The position numbers were made by a program, and so were the translations under genes. DNA of 64,000 bases, from contig NZ_LMUF01000026.1 of the NCBI RefSeq assembly GCF_009766085.1, forward strand, positions 124,460 through 188,459, read 5' to 3'. Within the stretch, counting starts at the first letter, position 1. Each line of letters starts with the position of its first letter. The notes beneath the pieces are model-generated. The model saw nothing but the letters and a program-made list of their open reading frames with translations. It had not been told where the DNA came from and did no database searches. The stretch is from Burkholderia sp. S171 (GTDB taxonomy: Bacteria > Pseudomonadota > Gammaproteobacteria > Burkholderiales > Burkholderiaceae). Below are positions 53,963 to 64,000 of this stretch, piece by piece.

Positions 53963-54000
53963 AAAAACGGCGGCTCATCATTTCGATGGCCGCCGTTTTT
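53963..54000. terminator. Terminator after the sirB1 gene
   Basis: ACGGCGGC pairs with GCCGCCGT, then CATC with GATG after a one-base bulge, around a five-base loop. T-runs occur on the plus strand and A-runs on the other side, so it can serve both directions. Confidence 0.88.
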
Positions 54001-54060
54001 CTTGACGCATAAGCCCGTGAGCTAGCAACTCGCAGCTACGAGCCCGTCAAGTCCGAAAAC

Positions 54061-54819
54061 TTACTTCGGCTGCATCCGGATCGCCCCATCCAGGCGAATC
54101 ACTTCGCCGTTGAGCATGGGGTTGTCGAAGATCTGTTTGACCAGCATGGCGTACTCGTTCGGTTTGCCGAGACGCGAGGGGAACGGCACCATCGCGCCGA
54201 GCGCGTCCTGCACTTCCTGCGGCATGCCGAGCAACATCGGTGTTTCGAAAATGCCCGGCGCTATCGTCATCACGCGAATGCCGTTGCGCGACAGATCGCG
54301 TGCGATCGGCAGCGTCATGCCCACCACGCCGCCTTTCGATGCCGCATAAGCGGCCTGGCCGATCTGGCCATCGTAAGCCGCAACGGACGCCGTGCTCACG
54401 ATCACGCCACGCTCACCCGCTGAGTTCGGTTCGTTCTTCGACATGGCCGCAGCCGCCAGCCGGATCATGTTGAACGTGCCGATCAAATTCACGCCGATCG
54501 TCTTGGCGAACAGGTCGAGCGCATGCGGGCCATCCTTGCCCACCGTCTTCGCGGCCGGCGCGATGCCCGCGCAGTTCACCAGCCCGCGCAAGCTGCCGAG
54601 TTGCGTCGCGGCGTCCACGGCGCGCTGACCGTCTTCCTCGCGGCTCACGTCGCATTTCACGAACACACCGCCGAGTTCCTTCGCGAGCTTCTCGCCGCCG
54701 GCCTCGTTCATGTCGGCGAGCACGACCTTGCCGCCGTGATCGCGGATAAGTTGCGCCGTCGCCGCGCCGAGGCCCGATGCGCCGCCGGTGACGAGAAAAA
54801 CGTTGTCCTGGATGTCCAT
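54061..54819 (-). CDS. 3-hydroxyacyl-CoA dehydrogenase-type SDR
   Basis: A 252-residue short-chain dehydrogenase of the HSD17B10 type. [13 protein letters not shown] binds [11 protein letters not shown] and the catalytic [23 protein letters not shown] (read in parts) are in place, and [18 protein letters not shown] matches type 2 3-hydroxyacyl-CoA dehydrogenases, which act on branched or short acyl-CoA in isoleucine and fatty acid breakdown. AAGGAG lies about seven bases before the ATG. Confidence 0.88.
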   Translation of the reverse strand: MDIQDNVFLVTGGASGLGAATAQLIRDHGGKVVLADMNEAGGEKLAKELGGVFVKCDVSREEDGQRAVDAATQLGSLRGLVNCAGIAPAAKTVGKDGPHALDLFAKTIGVNLIGTFNMIRLAAAAMSKNEPNSAGERGVIVSTASVAAYDGQIGQAAYAASKGGVVGMTLPIARDLSRNGIRVMTIAPGIFETPMLLGMPQEVQDALGAMVPFPSRLGKPNEYAMLVKQIFDNPMLNGEVIRLDGAIRMQPK

Positions 54820-54892
54820 GCTGTGTGCTCCTTGATGAGGGTTATACGTAATCATGTTCGCGTGATTCGTTTCGAGGATCGCTCAGAACGAA

Positions 54893-54926
54893 AAACCCGC
54901 TCGGCCGATGGAGCACGAGCGGGTTT
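54893..54926 (-). terminator. Terminator of adk
   Basis: AAACCCGCTCG pairs with CGAGCGGGTTT around a 12-base loop. On the minus strand TTTTT follows. It lies about 45 bases past the adk stop. Confidence 0.88.
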
Positions 54927-54971
54927 CGGAAGGCGTGCCCCGAGCGCCCGGGTATGAGCGCTCAGTGTCGA

Positions 54972-56165
<1,194 letters not shown>

Positions 56166-56975
56166 CTACGCCGACGCGTCAAACAGCGCGCGAACGCGGG
56201 CCAGATCATTGGGGGTATCGACACCTGGCGGCGGCGCGTCGTTCGTCGTCAGCACTGCGATACGCTCGCCGTGCCAGAGCGCGCGCAGTTGCTCGAGCGC
56301 CTCGGCTTCTTCGATCGGCGCCACCGACAGCGTGGGATAAACCCGCAGGAATTTCGCGCGATACGCATACAGCCCGATGTGACGCAACACATTCGCGGGA
56401 ACGGACGGACGTGCACCCAGCGCGGCGACATCGGGCCAGTCCTTCTGCCACGCGTCACGCGACCACGGAATCGGCGCGCGCGAAAAATACAGCGCGACGC
56501 TCTTCGCATCCAGCACGACTTTCACCACGTTCGGATTGAAGACATCGGCGGGGTCCGAGATGGGATGCGCCGCGGTCGCGATCGCGCACGACGGATGCGC
56601 CGCGAGATGCGCCGCCACGTTGCGCACGAGCGCCGGGTCGATCAAGGGCTCGTCGCCTTGCACATTGACCACGATGGTGTCGTCGCTCCAGCCGAAATGC
56701 GTCGCGACTTCGGCGAGCCGGTCCGTCCCGTTCGGATGATCGGCGCGGGTGAGCAGCGCCTCGAAACCATGTTCCCTCGCGACCTCGACCACACGCTGCG
56801 AATCCGTTGCGATCAGCACCTGCAGCGCGCCCGACAAACGCGCGCGCTCGGCCACGCGCACGACCATCGGCTTACCGCCGATATCCGCCAGCGGCTTGTC
56901 CGGCAGCCGCGTGGACGCGAGCCGTGCGGGGACGACTGCGATGAAGGGCGGCGCGACCGGAACGTGTGCGTTCAT
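56166..56975 (-). CDS. kdsB: CMP-KDO synthetase
   Basis: KdsB (3-deoxy-manno-octulosonate cytidylyltransferase) activates KDO with CTP for lipopolysaccharide. The 269-residue protein has [46 protein letters not shown] and FSRAPIPW. It begins six bases after the Trm112-like gene, within an lpxK-ycaR-kdsB operon. Confidence 0.96.
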   Translation of the reverse strand: MNAHVPVAPPFIAVVPARLASTRLPDKPLADIGGKPMVVRVAERARLSGALQVLIATDSQRVVEVAREHGFEALLTRADHPNGTDRLAEVATHFGWSDDTIVVNVQGDEPLIDPALVRNVAAHLAAHPSCAIATAAHPISDPADVFNPNVVKVVLDAKSVALYFSRAPIPWSRDAWQKDWPDVAALGARPSVPANVLRHIGLYAYRAKFLRVYPTLSVAPIEEAEALEQLRALWHGERIAVLTTNDAPPPGVDTPNDLARVRALFDASA

Positions 56976-56981
56976 GGGGTC

Positions 56982-57188
56982 TCAATTCCCGCCGGAGGGT
57001 TTCAACGGCTCGACAGGCGTGCCTTCCACGGTCTGGCGCGCTTCGTCGGGCAGCATGATGGGAATGCCGTCGCGGATGGGGTAAGCGAGTTTGTCGACGT
57101 TGCAGATGAGTTCCTGCGCCGCGCGGTCATACGTGAGCTGGGTCTTGCAAATAGGGCAGACAAGGATTTCAAGCAGGCGTGCGTCCAC
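56982..57188 (-). CDS. ycaR: Trm112 family protein (YcaR)
   Basis: A 68-residue zinc-ribbon-like protein starting [15 protein letters not shown] with a CxxC pair and ending in the family segment [19 protein letters not shown] is taken as start: GGAG lies seven bases upstream. Homologues between lpxK and kdsB are very common; Trm112 proteins in general activate methyltransferases. It overlaps lpxK by 20 bases. Confidence 0.9.
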   Translation of the reverse strand: MDARLLEILVCPICKTQLTYDRAAQELICNVDKLAYPIRDGIPIMLPDEARQTVEGTPVEPLKPSGGN

Positions 57189-58185
57189 GGAGTTTCTCCA
57201 CAACTAATGCGATAAGGCGGGGGCTGAGCACGGCTTCGACTGGAACCACCCAGATGCGCGCGTCACGCCAGGCCCCGAATTTTACTGCATCCTTCTCGGT
57301 GATCAGGATCGAATCGGCGTCGATGCCGGCGAACGGATTGTCGCGATAATCGTAGTGGTCCGGGAACGCGCGCGTGGCCGGCGCGAGGCCGGCGGCACGC
57401 AGCGACGCGAAGAAGCGTTCCGGTGAGCCGATACCCGCTGCTGCCGCGATCCGTTCGCCCTTGAACGCGCTGAGCGGACGGCGCACGGCGGGGTCGTCGA
57501 GGCGCCAGGCGTCGCCCGTGGCCAGGTCCAGCGAGAAGGTGTTCGGCCACGGCGGCAGCGTGCGGTCGTACGGGCTGTTGATGAGCGTGGCGTCGCGGTG
57601 CCGCGACATCGATTCACGCAGCGGTCCCGCCGGCAGCAGGAAGCCGTTGCCGCCCAGACGGTCGTCGAAGACCACGAGTTCGAACGCGCGCGCCATGCGG
57701 TAATGCTGCAGGCCGTCGTCGCTGACGATCACATCCACCGATGGATTCGCCTTCAGCAATGCCTGCGCCGCCGCGACGCGATCCGGCGACACCATCACTG
57801 GCGCGCGCGTGCGGCGGGCGATCAGCAGGGGTTCATCGCCGACTTCGGAGGGCTGGCTGTCGGGCGTCACCCGCGTGGCTTCATTGATCTTCGCGCCGTA
57901 ACCGCGCGAGACGACGCCCGGCTGGAAGCCGGCGGCGCGCAGCGCTTCGACGAGCGCGATGACCGTCGGCGTCTTGCCGGTGCCGCCTACCGTCACGTTG
58001 CCGACCACGACAACCGGCACGCCCACGTTCACCTGCTTGATCCAGCCGAGCGCGAAGAAGGCGCGCCGACTGGCCGCGATCAGGCCGAATACGCACGCTA
58101 ACGGCGTCAGCGACCACGCGACCCAGCCGCGCTTGCGCCACTCGCGGGCGAGGAAGTTTTCGATCGGCGGCTTGAAGTCAGACAT
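57169..58185 (-). CDS. lpxK: Tetraacyldisaccharide 4'-kinase LpxK
   Basis: LpxK phosphorylates the 4' position of the lipid A precursor at the inner membrane. The 338-residue protein has an N-terminal membrane-associated helix ([20 protein letters not shown]), the P-loop [38 protein letters not shown] and DHYDY. The start [12 protein letters not shown] agrees with homologues. It heads the lpxK-ycaR-kdsB operon and is divergent from xseA. Confidence 0.95.
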   Translation of the reverse strand: MSDFKPPIENFLAREWRKRGWVAWSLTPLACVFGLIAASRRAFFALGWIKQVNVGVPVVVVGNVTVGGTGKTPTVIALVEALRAAGFQPGVVSRGYGAKINEATRVTPDSQPSEVGDEPLLIARRTRAPVMVSPDRVAAAQALLKANPSVDVIVSDDGLQHYRMARAFELVVFDDRLGGNGFLLPAGPLRESMSRHRDATLINSPYDRTLPPWPNTFSLDLATGDAWRLDDPAVRRPLSAFKGERIAAAAGIGSPERFFASLRAAGLAPATRAFPDHYDYRDNPFAGIDADSILITEKDAVKFGAWRDARIWVVPVEAVLSPRLIALVVEKLRGRTPA

Positions 58186-58854
58186 GGCGCGCCTTGTTTT
58201 CAGGCGCTTCAGGCGCGAACGATGCACGCGCTTGGGACAACAGCAACGGTGGGCGGTGTAGCGGCGAGGAGAAAGGCAATGTTCGTGATAATGGCCGGCA
58301 CCTTTGCATCGGGGCGGATCTCCAGAATGAGCGAATAGTAAGCAATTGGTAAGCGGTCGCTGGACGACGCAAGGCAATTGTCGCGCTGGCGCTTGAACCC
58401 GGCACTCTAGCGCGGCGTTGCCGGGGACGCCAGTCGAAGGGCAACGCCGGGCTCGCCGCTTGGTGTCGAATCGGCTTCAGGCGCGGTCCTAAAACGGGTA
58501 GGTTTCATGCTCCTTTTTTACGCAATGCGCCTGTGGATAACTCTGTGAACAACTTGGCCGCTCAGCGCCTGAAATCGGCACCAGGAAAGACTTGCATCGG
58601 CTTCGTCATGATTTGGAGATAGAAAACATTGTTAAAACAAAGACTTAAAGCGCATTCATCATTGTTTCATAAGCGTTGCCGTTAGCTTCCGGTAACTTGT
58701 GCATTGTGGACACTTGCTACACTTCGCATGCTGATCGGTCTATCGTCCATGCCTTGTCCAGTGCGCTTTACGGCATTGCCGGCAGGCCCCTTGTTTGCGT
58801 TCTGCCGAGCGTGATTTCAACTTCTTTCAACCTTAACTGACCGCCCTTTCTTCG
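58186..58854. other. Divergent intergenic region lpxK / xseA
   Basis: No gene was found in 669 bases. It contains one perfect DnaA-box-like sequence and some short G/C-rich inverted repeats (for example near 58414-58452). In related genomes I would expect ExbB/ExbD-type genes here; none is present. Confidence 0.5.
58532..58540. promoter_or_regulatory. Single DnaA-box-like 9-mer
   Basis: TGTGGATAA is the complement of the consensus DnaA box TTATCCACA. Only one copy was found here, so it may be a regulatory or titration site, or chance. Confidence 0.3.
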
Positions 58855-60234
58855 ATGAGCTCTGATCCTTTCGCTTCAGCCGGTGCATCCGGCAGCGCCG
58901 ATGCCGTCATCCCCGTTTCGGCGCTTAACCGGGCGATCGGGTCGATGCTTGAACGCTCGTTCCCGCTGGTCTGGGTGTCGGGTGAAGTATCGAATTTTAC
59001 GAAAGCGGCGAGCGGTCACTGGTACTTTTCGATCAAGGACGCGCAGGCGCAGATGCGCTGCGTGATGTTTCGCGGCCGCGCTCAGTACGCCGAGTTCACG
59101 CCGAAGGAAGGCGACCGGATCGAAGTCCGCGGGCTCGTCACGATGTACGAACCGCGCGGCGAGTTACAACTCGGCGTGGAAGCGGTGCGCCGGACTGGGC
59201 AAGGCCGCTTGTACGAAGCGTTTTTGAAGCTGAAGGCGAAACTGGAGGCAGAGGGCCTGTTTGCGGCTGAGCGCAAGCGTGCGCTGCCGCAGCATCCGCG
59301 CGCGATCGGGATTGTGACGTCGTTGCAGGCGGCGGCGTTGCGCGACGTGCTGACCACGCTCTCGCGGCGCGCGCCGCACGTGCCGGTGATCGTGTATCCG
59401 GCGCCGGTGCAGGGCGCAGGCGTGGCCGCGAAGCTTGCCGCGATGGTCGATCAGGCCAGCGCCCGTCGCGAGGTCGATGTGTTGATCGTGTGTCGTGGCG
59501 GCGGTTCGATTGAAGATTTGTGGGCGTTCAACGAGGAAGTGCTTGCCCGCGCGATAGCCGAAAGTGCGATGCCGGTTGTCAGCGGCGTAGGCCACGAGAC
59601 GGATTTCACCATCGCCGATTTCGCCGCCGATGTCCGCGCACCCACGCCCACGGCGGCCGCCGAGCTTGTCAGTCCGCAGCGCGTGTTGTTGCTGCGCGAT
59701 CTCGATCACCGGCATGCGGCGCTGGCGCGTGGTTTCGGCCGGATGATGGAGCGGCGCGCGCAGCAACTCGACTGGCTGGCGCGCCGGCTGGTCAGTCCGG
59801 CCGAGCGGCTGGAACGGCAGCGCACGCACTTGCGGCAACTGGCGGTACGGCTGGCGTCGGCCGGTGCGCGCCCGGTACGCGATGCCCGCGCCCGTTTTGC
59901 GCTCGTGCAAATGCGCTGGCAACGCTGGCGTCCGGATCTTGCCGCCGAGCGGGAACATCTGATGCGTCTCGCACAACGCCTGAGTGTTTCGCAGGGGCGC
60001 CGGCATGAACGGGCGGCGGCGCGGGTGTCGGAGTTATCGGCGAGGTTGCAGGTGTTGAGCCCGCAACGCACGCTCGAGCGCGGTTACGCGGCGTTGATCG
60101 ATACACAATCCGGACGCGCCGTGCGCGCGCCGAACGCGCTAAAGCCAAAACGGCCGCTGACCGTGCATCTGGCGGAAGGGTCCGCGGATATCGTGCTCGC
60201 CGATATCCAGCCCCGGCTCTCCGATGAATTCTGA
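58855..60234 (+). CDS. xseA: Exodeoxyribonuclease VII large subunit
   Basis: XseA with XseB degrades single-stranded DNA in both directions. The 459-residue protein has an N-terminal OB fold ([24 protein letters not shown]), the catalytic-domain segments [39 protein letters not shown] and [16 protein letters not shown], and a long coiled-coil C-terminus. No strong ribosome site is visible. xseB is not in this window. Confidence 0.96.
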   Translation: MSSDPFASAGASGSADAVIPVSALNRAIGSMLERSFPLVWVSGEVSNFTKAASGHWYFSIKDAQAQMRCVMFRGRAQYAEFTPKEGDRIEVRGLVTMYEPRGELQLGVEAVRRTGQGRLYEAFLKLKAKLEAEGLFAAERKRALPQHPRAIGIVTSLQAAALRDVLTTLSRRAPHVPVIVYPAPVQGAGVAAKLAAMVDQASARREVDVLIVCRGGGSIEDLWAFNEEVLARAIAESAMPVVSGVGHETDFTIADFAADVRAPTPTAAAELVSPQRVLLLRDLDHRHAALARGFGRMMERRAQQLDWLARRLVSPAERLERQRTHLRQLAVRLASAGARPVRDARARFALVQMRWQRWRPDLAAEREHLMRLAQRLSVSQGRRHERAAARVSELSARLQVLSPQRTLERGYAALIDTQSGRAVRAPNALKPKRPLTVHLAEGSADIVLADIQPRLSDEF

Positions 60235-60417
60235 CGCTGGCGGCGGTATGCATCGGATGAAATTGCGGCTGCATCTACACGCTGCGCATAAGGTTTTTAC
60301 AAGACCTGCGCGGGTGCTTGAAAGCCCGTATTTTTGACGGCTTAGAAGGAACGTTCGAGCATTTTTTACGCTGCTGTTAAAGCTTCGTAATCGATACTGC
60401 TCATAAAAACCCGCAAT

Positions 60418-60446
60418 TTGCGGGGTTATCCCAACTCGCCTACAAT
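60418..60446 (+). promoter_or_regulatory. Candidate sigma-70 promoter of sodB
   Basis: TTGCGG and TACAAT are separated by exactly 17 bases, about 60 bases before the sodB ATG. A small hairpin (ACCCGC/GCGGGGT) overlaps the -35 element. Confidence 0.5.
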
Positions 60447-60508
60447 CGAGTGCTCCATTGCTTCACTCCTCACGTCCCCCATAATCATCATAGAAGGAAG
60501 CTCGCACC

Positions 60509-61090
60509 ATGGAACATACCCTCCCGCCGTTGCCGTTCGACAAGAACGCGCTTGTGCCGAACATGTCGGAAGAAACGCTTGAGTATCACTATGGCAAGCA
60601 TCACCAAACCTATGTGACGAACCTGAACAAGCTGATTCCGGGTACCGAATTCGAAAACCTGCCGCTTGAAGAGATTGTCAAGAAGGCATCGGGTGGCGTG
60701 TTCAACAACGCAGCCCAGGTGTGGAACCACACGTTCTTCTGGAACAGCCTGTCGCCCAAGGGTGGCGGTGCTCCGACCGGCGCGCTCGGCGACGCAATCA
60801 ACGCCAAGTACGGCTCGTTCGACAAGTTCAAGGAAGAGTTCGCGAAGGTCGCGACCGGCACATTCGGTTCGGGCTGGACGTGGCTCGTGAAGAAGACGGA
60901 CGGTTCGCTCGACATAGTGTCAACGAGCAATGCCGCTACGCCGCTGACTACCGATTCGAAGGCGCTGCTGACCATCGACGTGTGGGAACACGCGTATTAC
61001 ATCGACTATCGCAATGCGCGTCCGAAGTTCATTGAAGCGTACTGGAACATTGCGAACTGGGACTTTGCGTCCAAGAACTTTGGCGCTTGA
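60509..61090 (+). CDS. sodB: Superoxide dismutase, Fe type
   Basis: SodB converts superoxide to hydrogen peroxide and oxygen. The 193-residue protein has the metal ligands His27 ([12 protein letters not shown]), His in VWNHTFFW, and Asp/His in [14 protein letters not shown]. Segments such as [18 protein letters not shown] and [10 protein letters not shown] favour iron over manganese, a call from sequence pattern only. AAGGAAG lies upstream of the ATG, and a strong terminator follows. Confidence 0.96.
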   Translation: MEHTLPPLPFDKNALVPNMSEETLEYHYGKHHQTYVTNLNKLIPGTEFENLPLEEIVKKASGGVFNNAAQVWNHTFFWNSLSPKGGGAPTGALGDAINAKYGSFDKFKEEFAKVATGTFGSGWTWLVKKTDGSLDIVSTSNAATPLTTDSKALLTIDVWEHAYYIDYRNARPKFIEAYWNIANWDFASKNFGA

Positions 61091-61169
61091 GGTTTCAGTA
61101 GCGTGACAAAATAGGTTGGAAAGTGAGCGGTACCCTCCGCAATAAATTTTCGAAGCTGTGGCCTAGATG

Positions 61170-61197
61170 AAAGCCCTCCATGTGAGGGCTTTTTTTC
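61170..61197 (+). terminator. Terminator of sodB
   Basis: AAAGCCCTC pairs with GAGGGCTTT around a five-base loop, followed by a run of T residues. Confidence 0.92.
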
Positions 61198-61286
61198 GAT
61201 AGGCGCGGCCGTTTTTCCAATAGCCGAAGCTCAACGCTGACGGCTATTCGGATGTTTAGCCTGCCAACGCTTGGTCCAAGTTCGGG

Positions 61287-62723
61287 CTAAAAGGTCTTGT
61301 AGACAATGTCGGGCGCTGGAGAGTTGGAGATCACGAGGGTTAGCACGGTAATCACCGCGAGCGCGGTGCCCCATGCAGTTCGGGTGTACCGCGACAGCAC
61401 CAGCGGACGCTCCGCGAACCCCAACGCCATCACGCCCGTGTGCGCCCATTGCAGCAGCGTGAGCGCGATCGTCGCGGCGGCGAATACGAGCAACCAGACC
61501 AGCGCGACCATGCCCCAACCAAGTGCGACGACGATCGAATCCATTTCCGTCCACGTAGACCAGAACCAGAACAGACTGAACGCGAAGAACGTAAAGGTTA
61601 GTCCACGCATGCACGCAGCGTAGAACGGGTTGTTGCCCAGCGCGATAAAGCGCTTCTTGCCGAGGCGCTTGGTCATCGCGATCTGATACAGCTTGTTCAC
61701 ACTGACGCCTCCGCCTTGAAGCAGGCCGAAGAACAGGAACATCGACGTCTGCCCGTGCCATGCACCGACCAGGAAGAAAGTCACGAAGAACGCGAATACG
61801 CCGAGGTACGGTTCTATCTTGCGCGCGGGGAAGCGCTTCATCAGCGACATCAGCAGCGGATTGTAGACGTAGGTTTTCAACCAGCTTGATAACGTGATGT
61901 GCCAACGGCTCCAGAAATTGATGAAGTTGGTAGACGAGAACGGCCGGTCGAAATTCTCCGGCAAGGCGATACCAAAGAAACGGGCGACGCCGATCACGAC
62001 ATCCACATACCCGGAAAAGTTGAAATACAGATAGATCGGATAGACCGCGGCAATCACAACGCCCGTCCGCAACCGATCGCCGAAGGGTTGTGTCGGCGAC
62101 AGGATATCGAGCGCCTGATGCTGCACGTTCGACAAGACCATCGACACGATCGCGACCTTGAAGAAGCCGAACACGATGCGCTCCAACGCGACGCCGTAGT
62201 CAATCACATTCGGCCGCAGGCGCTGCTCAGTTTGCGTAACGTAGTAGTCCTGATAGCGCTGGATGGGGCCAGACACCAGAGCGGTAAAGTTCAGCACATA
62301 GTTCAGGTAGACCAGCGGCGAGATCCGGTGCGGCAAGCCAGGACTACGCGCATCGATGATCAGGTGCAACACGCGGAAGAACACGTATGACACGCCGAGC
62401 GTCACATACGGATAGTGCAGCACAAGCTCCGACGGCACGAACGTGTAGCGTTTCAGCCAGAAGAACATCGCGATGATCAGCATCAGCAGTGGCACGAACA
62501 ACGGCAGTTTGGGCTGCGACTGCATGACTCGGGCGCCGATGTATCCGATCAGCAGAAACCCCGCGAACGGCGCGAAGGCAGCAAGACTGTGCGAAAACGT
62601 CGATAGGAACGCGAGGTTGACCAGCAGCAGCACGGCGTTTTGCCACAAGAGCGAGCGCGACAGGTTGAAGATCAGCGCCGCAATGGCTGCGAAGGCAAGA
62701 AACTGGAACGACGGGACGATCAC
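61287..62723 (-). CDS. MBOAT family O-acyltransferase
   Basis: A 478-residue polytopic membrane protein of the MBOAT/AlgI-like family, which moves acyl groups, usually acetyl, onto exported polysaccharides. The conserved features are INFWSRWHITLSSWLKTYVYNP and the active-site His in FLVGAWHGQTSMFLFFG. GTG is the start: GGAGG lies six bases upstream and it overlaps the SGNH gene's stop as GTGA. The frame is open further upstream, inside that gene. It is last in a module with the SGNH gene and an unidentified gene at the window edge. Confidence 0.88.
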   Translation of the reverse strand: MIVPSFQFLAFAAIAALIFNLSRSLLWQNAVLLLVNLAFLSTFSHSLAAFAPFAGFLLIGYIGARVMQSQPKLPLFVPLLMLIIAMFFWLKRYTFVPSELVLHYPYVTLGVSYVFFRVLHLIIDARSPGLPHRISPLVYLNYVLNFTALVSGPIQRYQDYYVTQTEQRLRPNVIDYGVALERIVFGFFKVAIVSMVLSNVQHQALDILSPTQPFGDRLRTGVVIAAVYPIYLYFNFSGYVDVVIGVARFFGIALPENFDRPFSSTNFINFWSRWHITLSSWLKTYVYNPLLMSLMKRFPARKIEPYLGVFAFFVTFFLVGAWHGQTSMFLFFGLLQGGGVSVNKLYQIAMTKRLGKKRFIALGNNPFYAACMRGLTFTFFAFSLFWFWSTWTEMDSIVVALGWGMVALVWLLVFAAATIALTLLQWAHTGVMALGFAERPLVLSRYTRTAWGTALAVITVLTLVISNSPAPDIVYKTF

Positions 62724-63889
62724 AATACGCCTCCTTGCGATGACGGTTGAGCGCATCCGTCGAACGCGGCAATGCCGCTGTTAGACAGGCTCGTGACGAT
62801 GCTGCGTGCGACTGCCCGCGACCCGTCTTCATTCAGATGGTTATCGACCGGGTAGTAGTAGCTTGCCGGATGAGGGTCACTTGCAAATTGAGAAAACAGG
62901 TCGATAGTCGTCGCCCCGTGTTTCTGCGCGATGGCTTCAAGTGCGCGCTGCAGCGCGAACGGGTCAATCCCCGACGGACGTTTCTTCATCGATAACAACT
63001 CGGCCTGTGTGCGCTGCGGAATCAGCATCACCATCAGCGGCACGCCGGCCGCACGGAAACGCGCCGCCGTTTCACCAATAATTGCGTCGGCGATGGCAAG
63101 CCGGTGTTGCCACTCGGGTGAGAACGGCGGGCGCAGGAAGTCCGCCTTGTCGCCGTATCGCAGGTACATCGGAATCTCGATGTCCGGATTTTCGAACATG
63201 AAGTGCTCAGCGACAGTCAACGCCCGGCTGTCCTTGACCACTTCCTTGGCGCGGGTGAGCATATCAACGCGTGGCACCGCAGGGGCCAGCGAATTGGTCG
63301 ACACCCGCTTGAGGCCCGCAGGCTCGTCGCCTTCGTCCGGCCTGTTCAGTTTTTCCAGATCGAAAGGCGCGAGCACCAGGATGGCAGCGTCCGGCTGCAG
63401 CCGCAGCGCCGGGGCGACGCGCAACGCCACTTTGGTGAGCGGCAACTCGTAGACCCCCAGGTTCTGGAATTCGACCGGTCCATGACATGATCGGGACAAC
63501 TGAGCTTCACTCACTGCACTGAACGATCTGTCGTACGGGACGCTGGTGCCCTCGGCAAACGAGCTTCCGAGGACCGCGACCCGACGCGTGCCCCGAGGCT
63601 TCGGCCCGCACGCCTCCGTGCTGCGAAAACCGCATTCGTTGTAGTGATAGCTGATCCAGCCGGTTTCAGGAACCTTGACGTGCATCGTGCAGTTCGGCAA
63701 GTTGACGATTCCCAGGGTGGGGTCGGGGGCGTGACATTCCTGACCTGTTTGCGCCGCCGACCAGGCCAGCCGGGTGCCGACCTCAGAGACGAAGAACATC
63801 AGCAGTACGCTAAGCACAGCGATGGCCGGCAGCAGTACGTAATCCCGCGGCGCCAGCTTGCGCGGCGGTTGATCATTGAATCGAGTCAT
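62720..63889 (-). CDS. SGNH/AlgX-DltD-like hydrolase or acetyltransferase
   Basis: A 389-residue protein with an N-terminal membrane anchor (YVLLPAIAVLSVLLMFFVSE) and a periplasmic SGNH domain: the nucleophile block VAVLGSSFAEGTS and the closing DNHLNEDGSRAVA with the Asp-His pair. Proteins of this kind pair with MBOAT partners to O-acetylate exopolysaccharides, as AlgJ/AlgX with AlgI do. The gene overlaps the MBOAT gene by GTGA, which supports a shared pathway. The polysaccharide is unknown. Confidence 0.82.
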   Translation of the reverse strand: MTRFNDQPPRKLAPRDYVLLPAIAVLSVLLMFFVSEVGTRLAWSAAQTGQECHAPDPTLGIVNLPNCTMHVKVPETGWISYHYNECGFRSTEACGPKPRGTRRVAVLGSSFAEGTSVPYDRSFSAVSEAQLSRSCHGPVEFQNLGVYELPLTKVALRVAPALRLQPDAAILVLAPFDLEKLNRPDEGDEPAGLKRVSTNSLAPAVPRVDMLTRAKEVVKDSRALTVAEHFMFENPDIEIPMYLRYGDKADFLRPPFSPEWQHRLAIADAIIGETAARFRAAGVPLMVMLIPQRTQAELLSMKKRPSGIDPFALQRALEAIAQKHGATTIDLFSQFASDPHPASYYYPVDNHLNEDGSRAVARSIVTSLSNSGIAAFDGCAQPSSQGGVL

Positions 63890-63898
63890 GGCGTGTCC

Positions 63899-64000
63899 TT
63901 ACGTGAGCAGCTCTGCATCGAAGCCGATCCGATGCACGGCGAAATGCGGAACTGGGTTGCTAACGGCGGTGGCTATTTCCCACACCGTGGTGCCGTCGTC
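63899..64000 (-). CDS. C-terminal end of an unidentified protein (partial)
   Basis: A frame open to the window edge on the minus strand ends at TAA 63899-63901. The visible 33 residues include TTVWEIATAVSNPVPHF and close with IGFDAELLT. It lies nine bases upstream of the SGNH gene, whose Shine-Dalgarno AAGGA overlaps this stop, so it is part of the same operon. The family cannot be told. Confidence 0.6.
   Translation of the reverse strand, partial: DDGTTVWEIATAVSNPVPHFAVHRIGFDAELLT

Noticed and set aside
60403-60430. Hairpin AACCCGC/GCGGGGTT considered as the xseA terminator
   Set aside because: It is 170 bases past the xseA stop, has no T-run and overlaps the likely sodB -35 element.

Overview
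The window looks like a chromosomal segment of a Burkholderiaceae member (Betaproteobacteria), most like Paraburkholderia or Caballeronia. This rests on high-GC codon use, typical family gene content (DUF4148, DUF3579, DUF883/YqjE/DUF3318, a 1-Cys peroxiredoxin) and conserved blocks such as ybgC-tolQRAB-pal-cpoB-tRNA-Lys and xseA / lpxK-ycaR-kdsB-adk. No database search was run; names come from recognising families in the translated sequence.

Layout. 1-1.9 kb: an AT-richer accessory stretch with small, overlapping, mostly membrane-type reading frames and no recognisable family. 1.9-7.8 kb: miaA-mutL (minus), then a DedA membrane protein, a small lipoprotein, an NlpD-like LysM/LytM lipoprotein and a BamE-like lipoprotein (plus). 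7.8-11.3 kb: accessory and decaying DNA with a zinc-ribbon protein, DUF4148 and DUF3293 proteins, and a malate synthase truncated at its 3' end and joined directly to a 5'-truncated, frameshifted AbiEii-type toxin gene; tRNA-Lys closes this stretch. 11.5-17.2 kb: the Tol-Pal envelope operon. 17.3-20.4 kb: ydfG, and divergent glyA-nrdR with a clear ZTP (pfl) riboswitch in the glyA leader. 20.5-23.3 kb: a minor-pilin operon fimT-pilV-pilW-pilX-pilE chained by ATGA overlaps; fimT is out of frame at a (GC)6 tract. 23.3-34.6 kb: stress and metabolic genes (DUF883 set, peroxiredoxin, gcdH with a divergent IclR regulator and palindromic operator, Lrp, flavin reductase, msrA, DUF72-cfa, pdxH, tcdA). 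34.7-42.7 kb: cnoX, pirin, eamA, amiC-tsaE, queG, xerD. 42.7-48.5 kb: an acyl-CoA dehydrogenase/ligase pair, ybaK, plsY, yajQ, murB. 48.7-53.9 kb: argF, DUF3579, rpsT, murJ-sirB1. 54-61 kb: an SDR, adk, kdsB, ycaR, lpxK, xseA, sodB. 61.3 kb to the end: an MBOAT/SGNH pair plus the tail of a third gene, probably a polysaccharide O-acetylation module.

Envelope biogenesis is the main shared theme: Tol-Pal with CpoB, AmiC with an NlpD-like activator, MurB, MurJ, LpxK/KdsB, PlsY and a BamE-like lipoprotein. tRNA maturation is the second (MiaA, TsaE, TcdA, QueG, YbaK). The least ordinary parts are the small-membrane-protein stretch at the left end, the aceB'-'abiE chimera, the fimT dinucleotide tract with an atypical PilV leader, and the apparently leaderless murJ mRNA.
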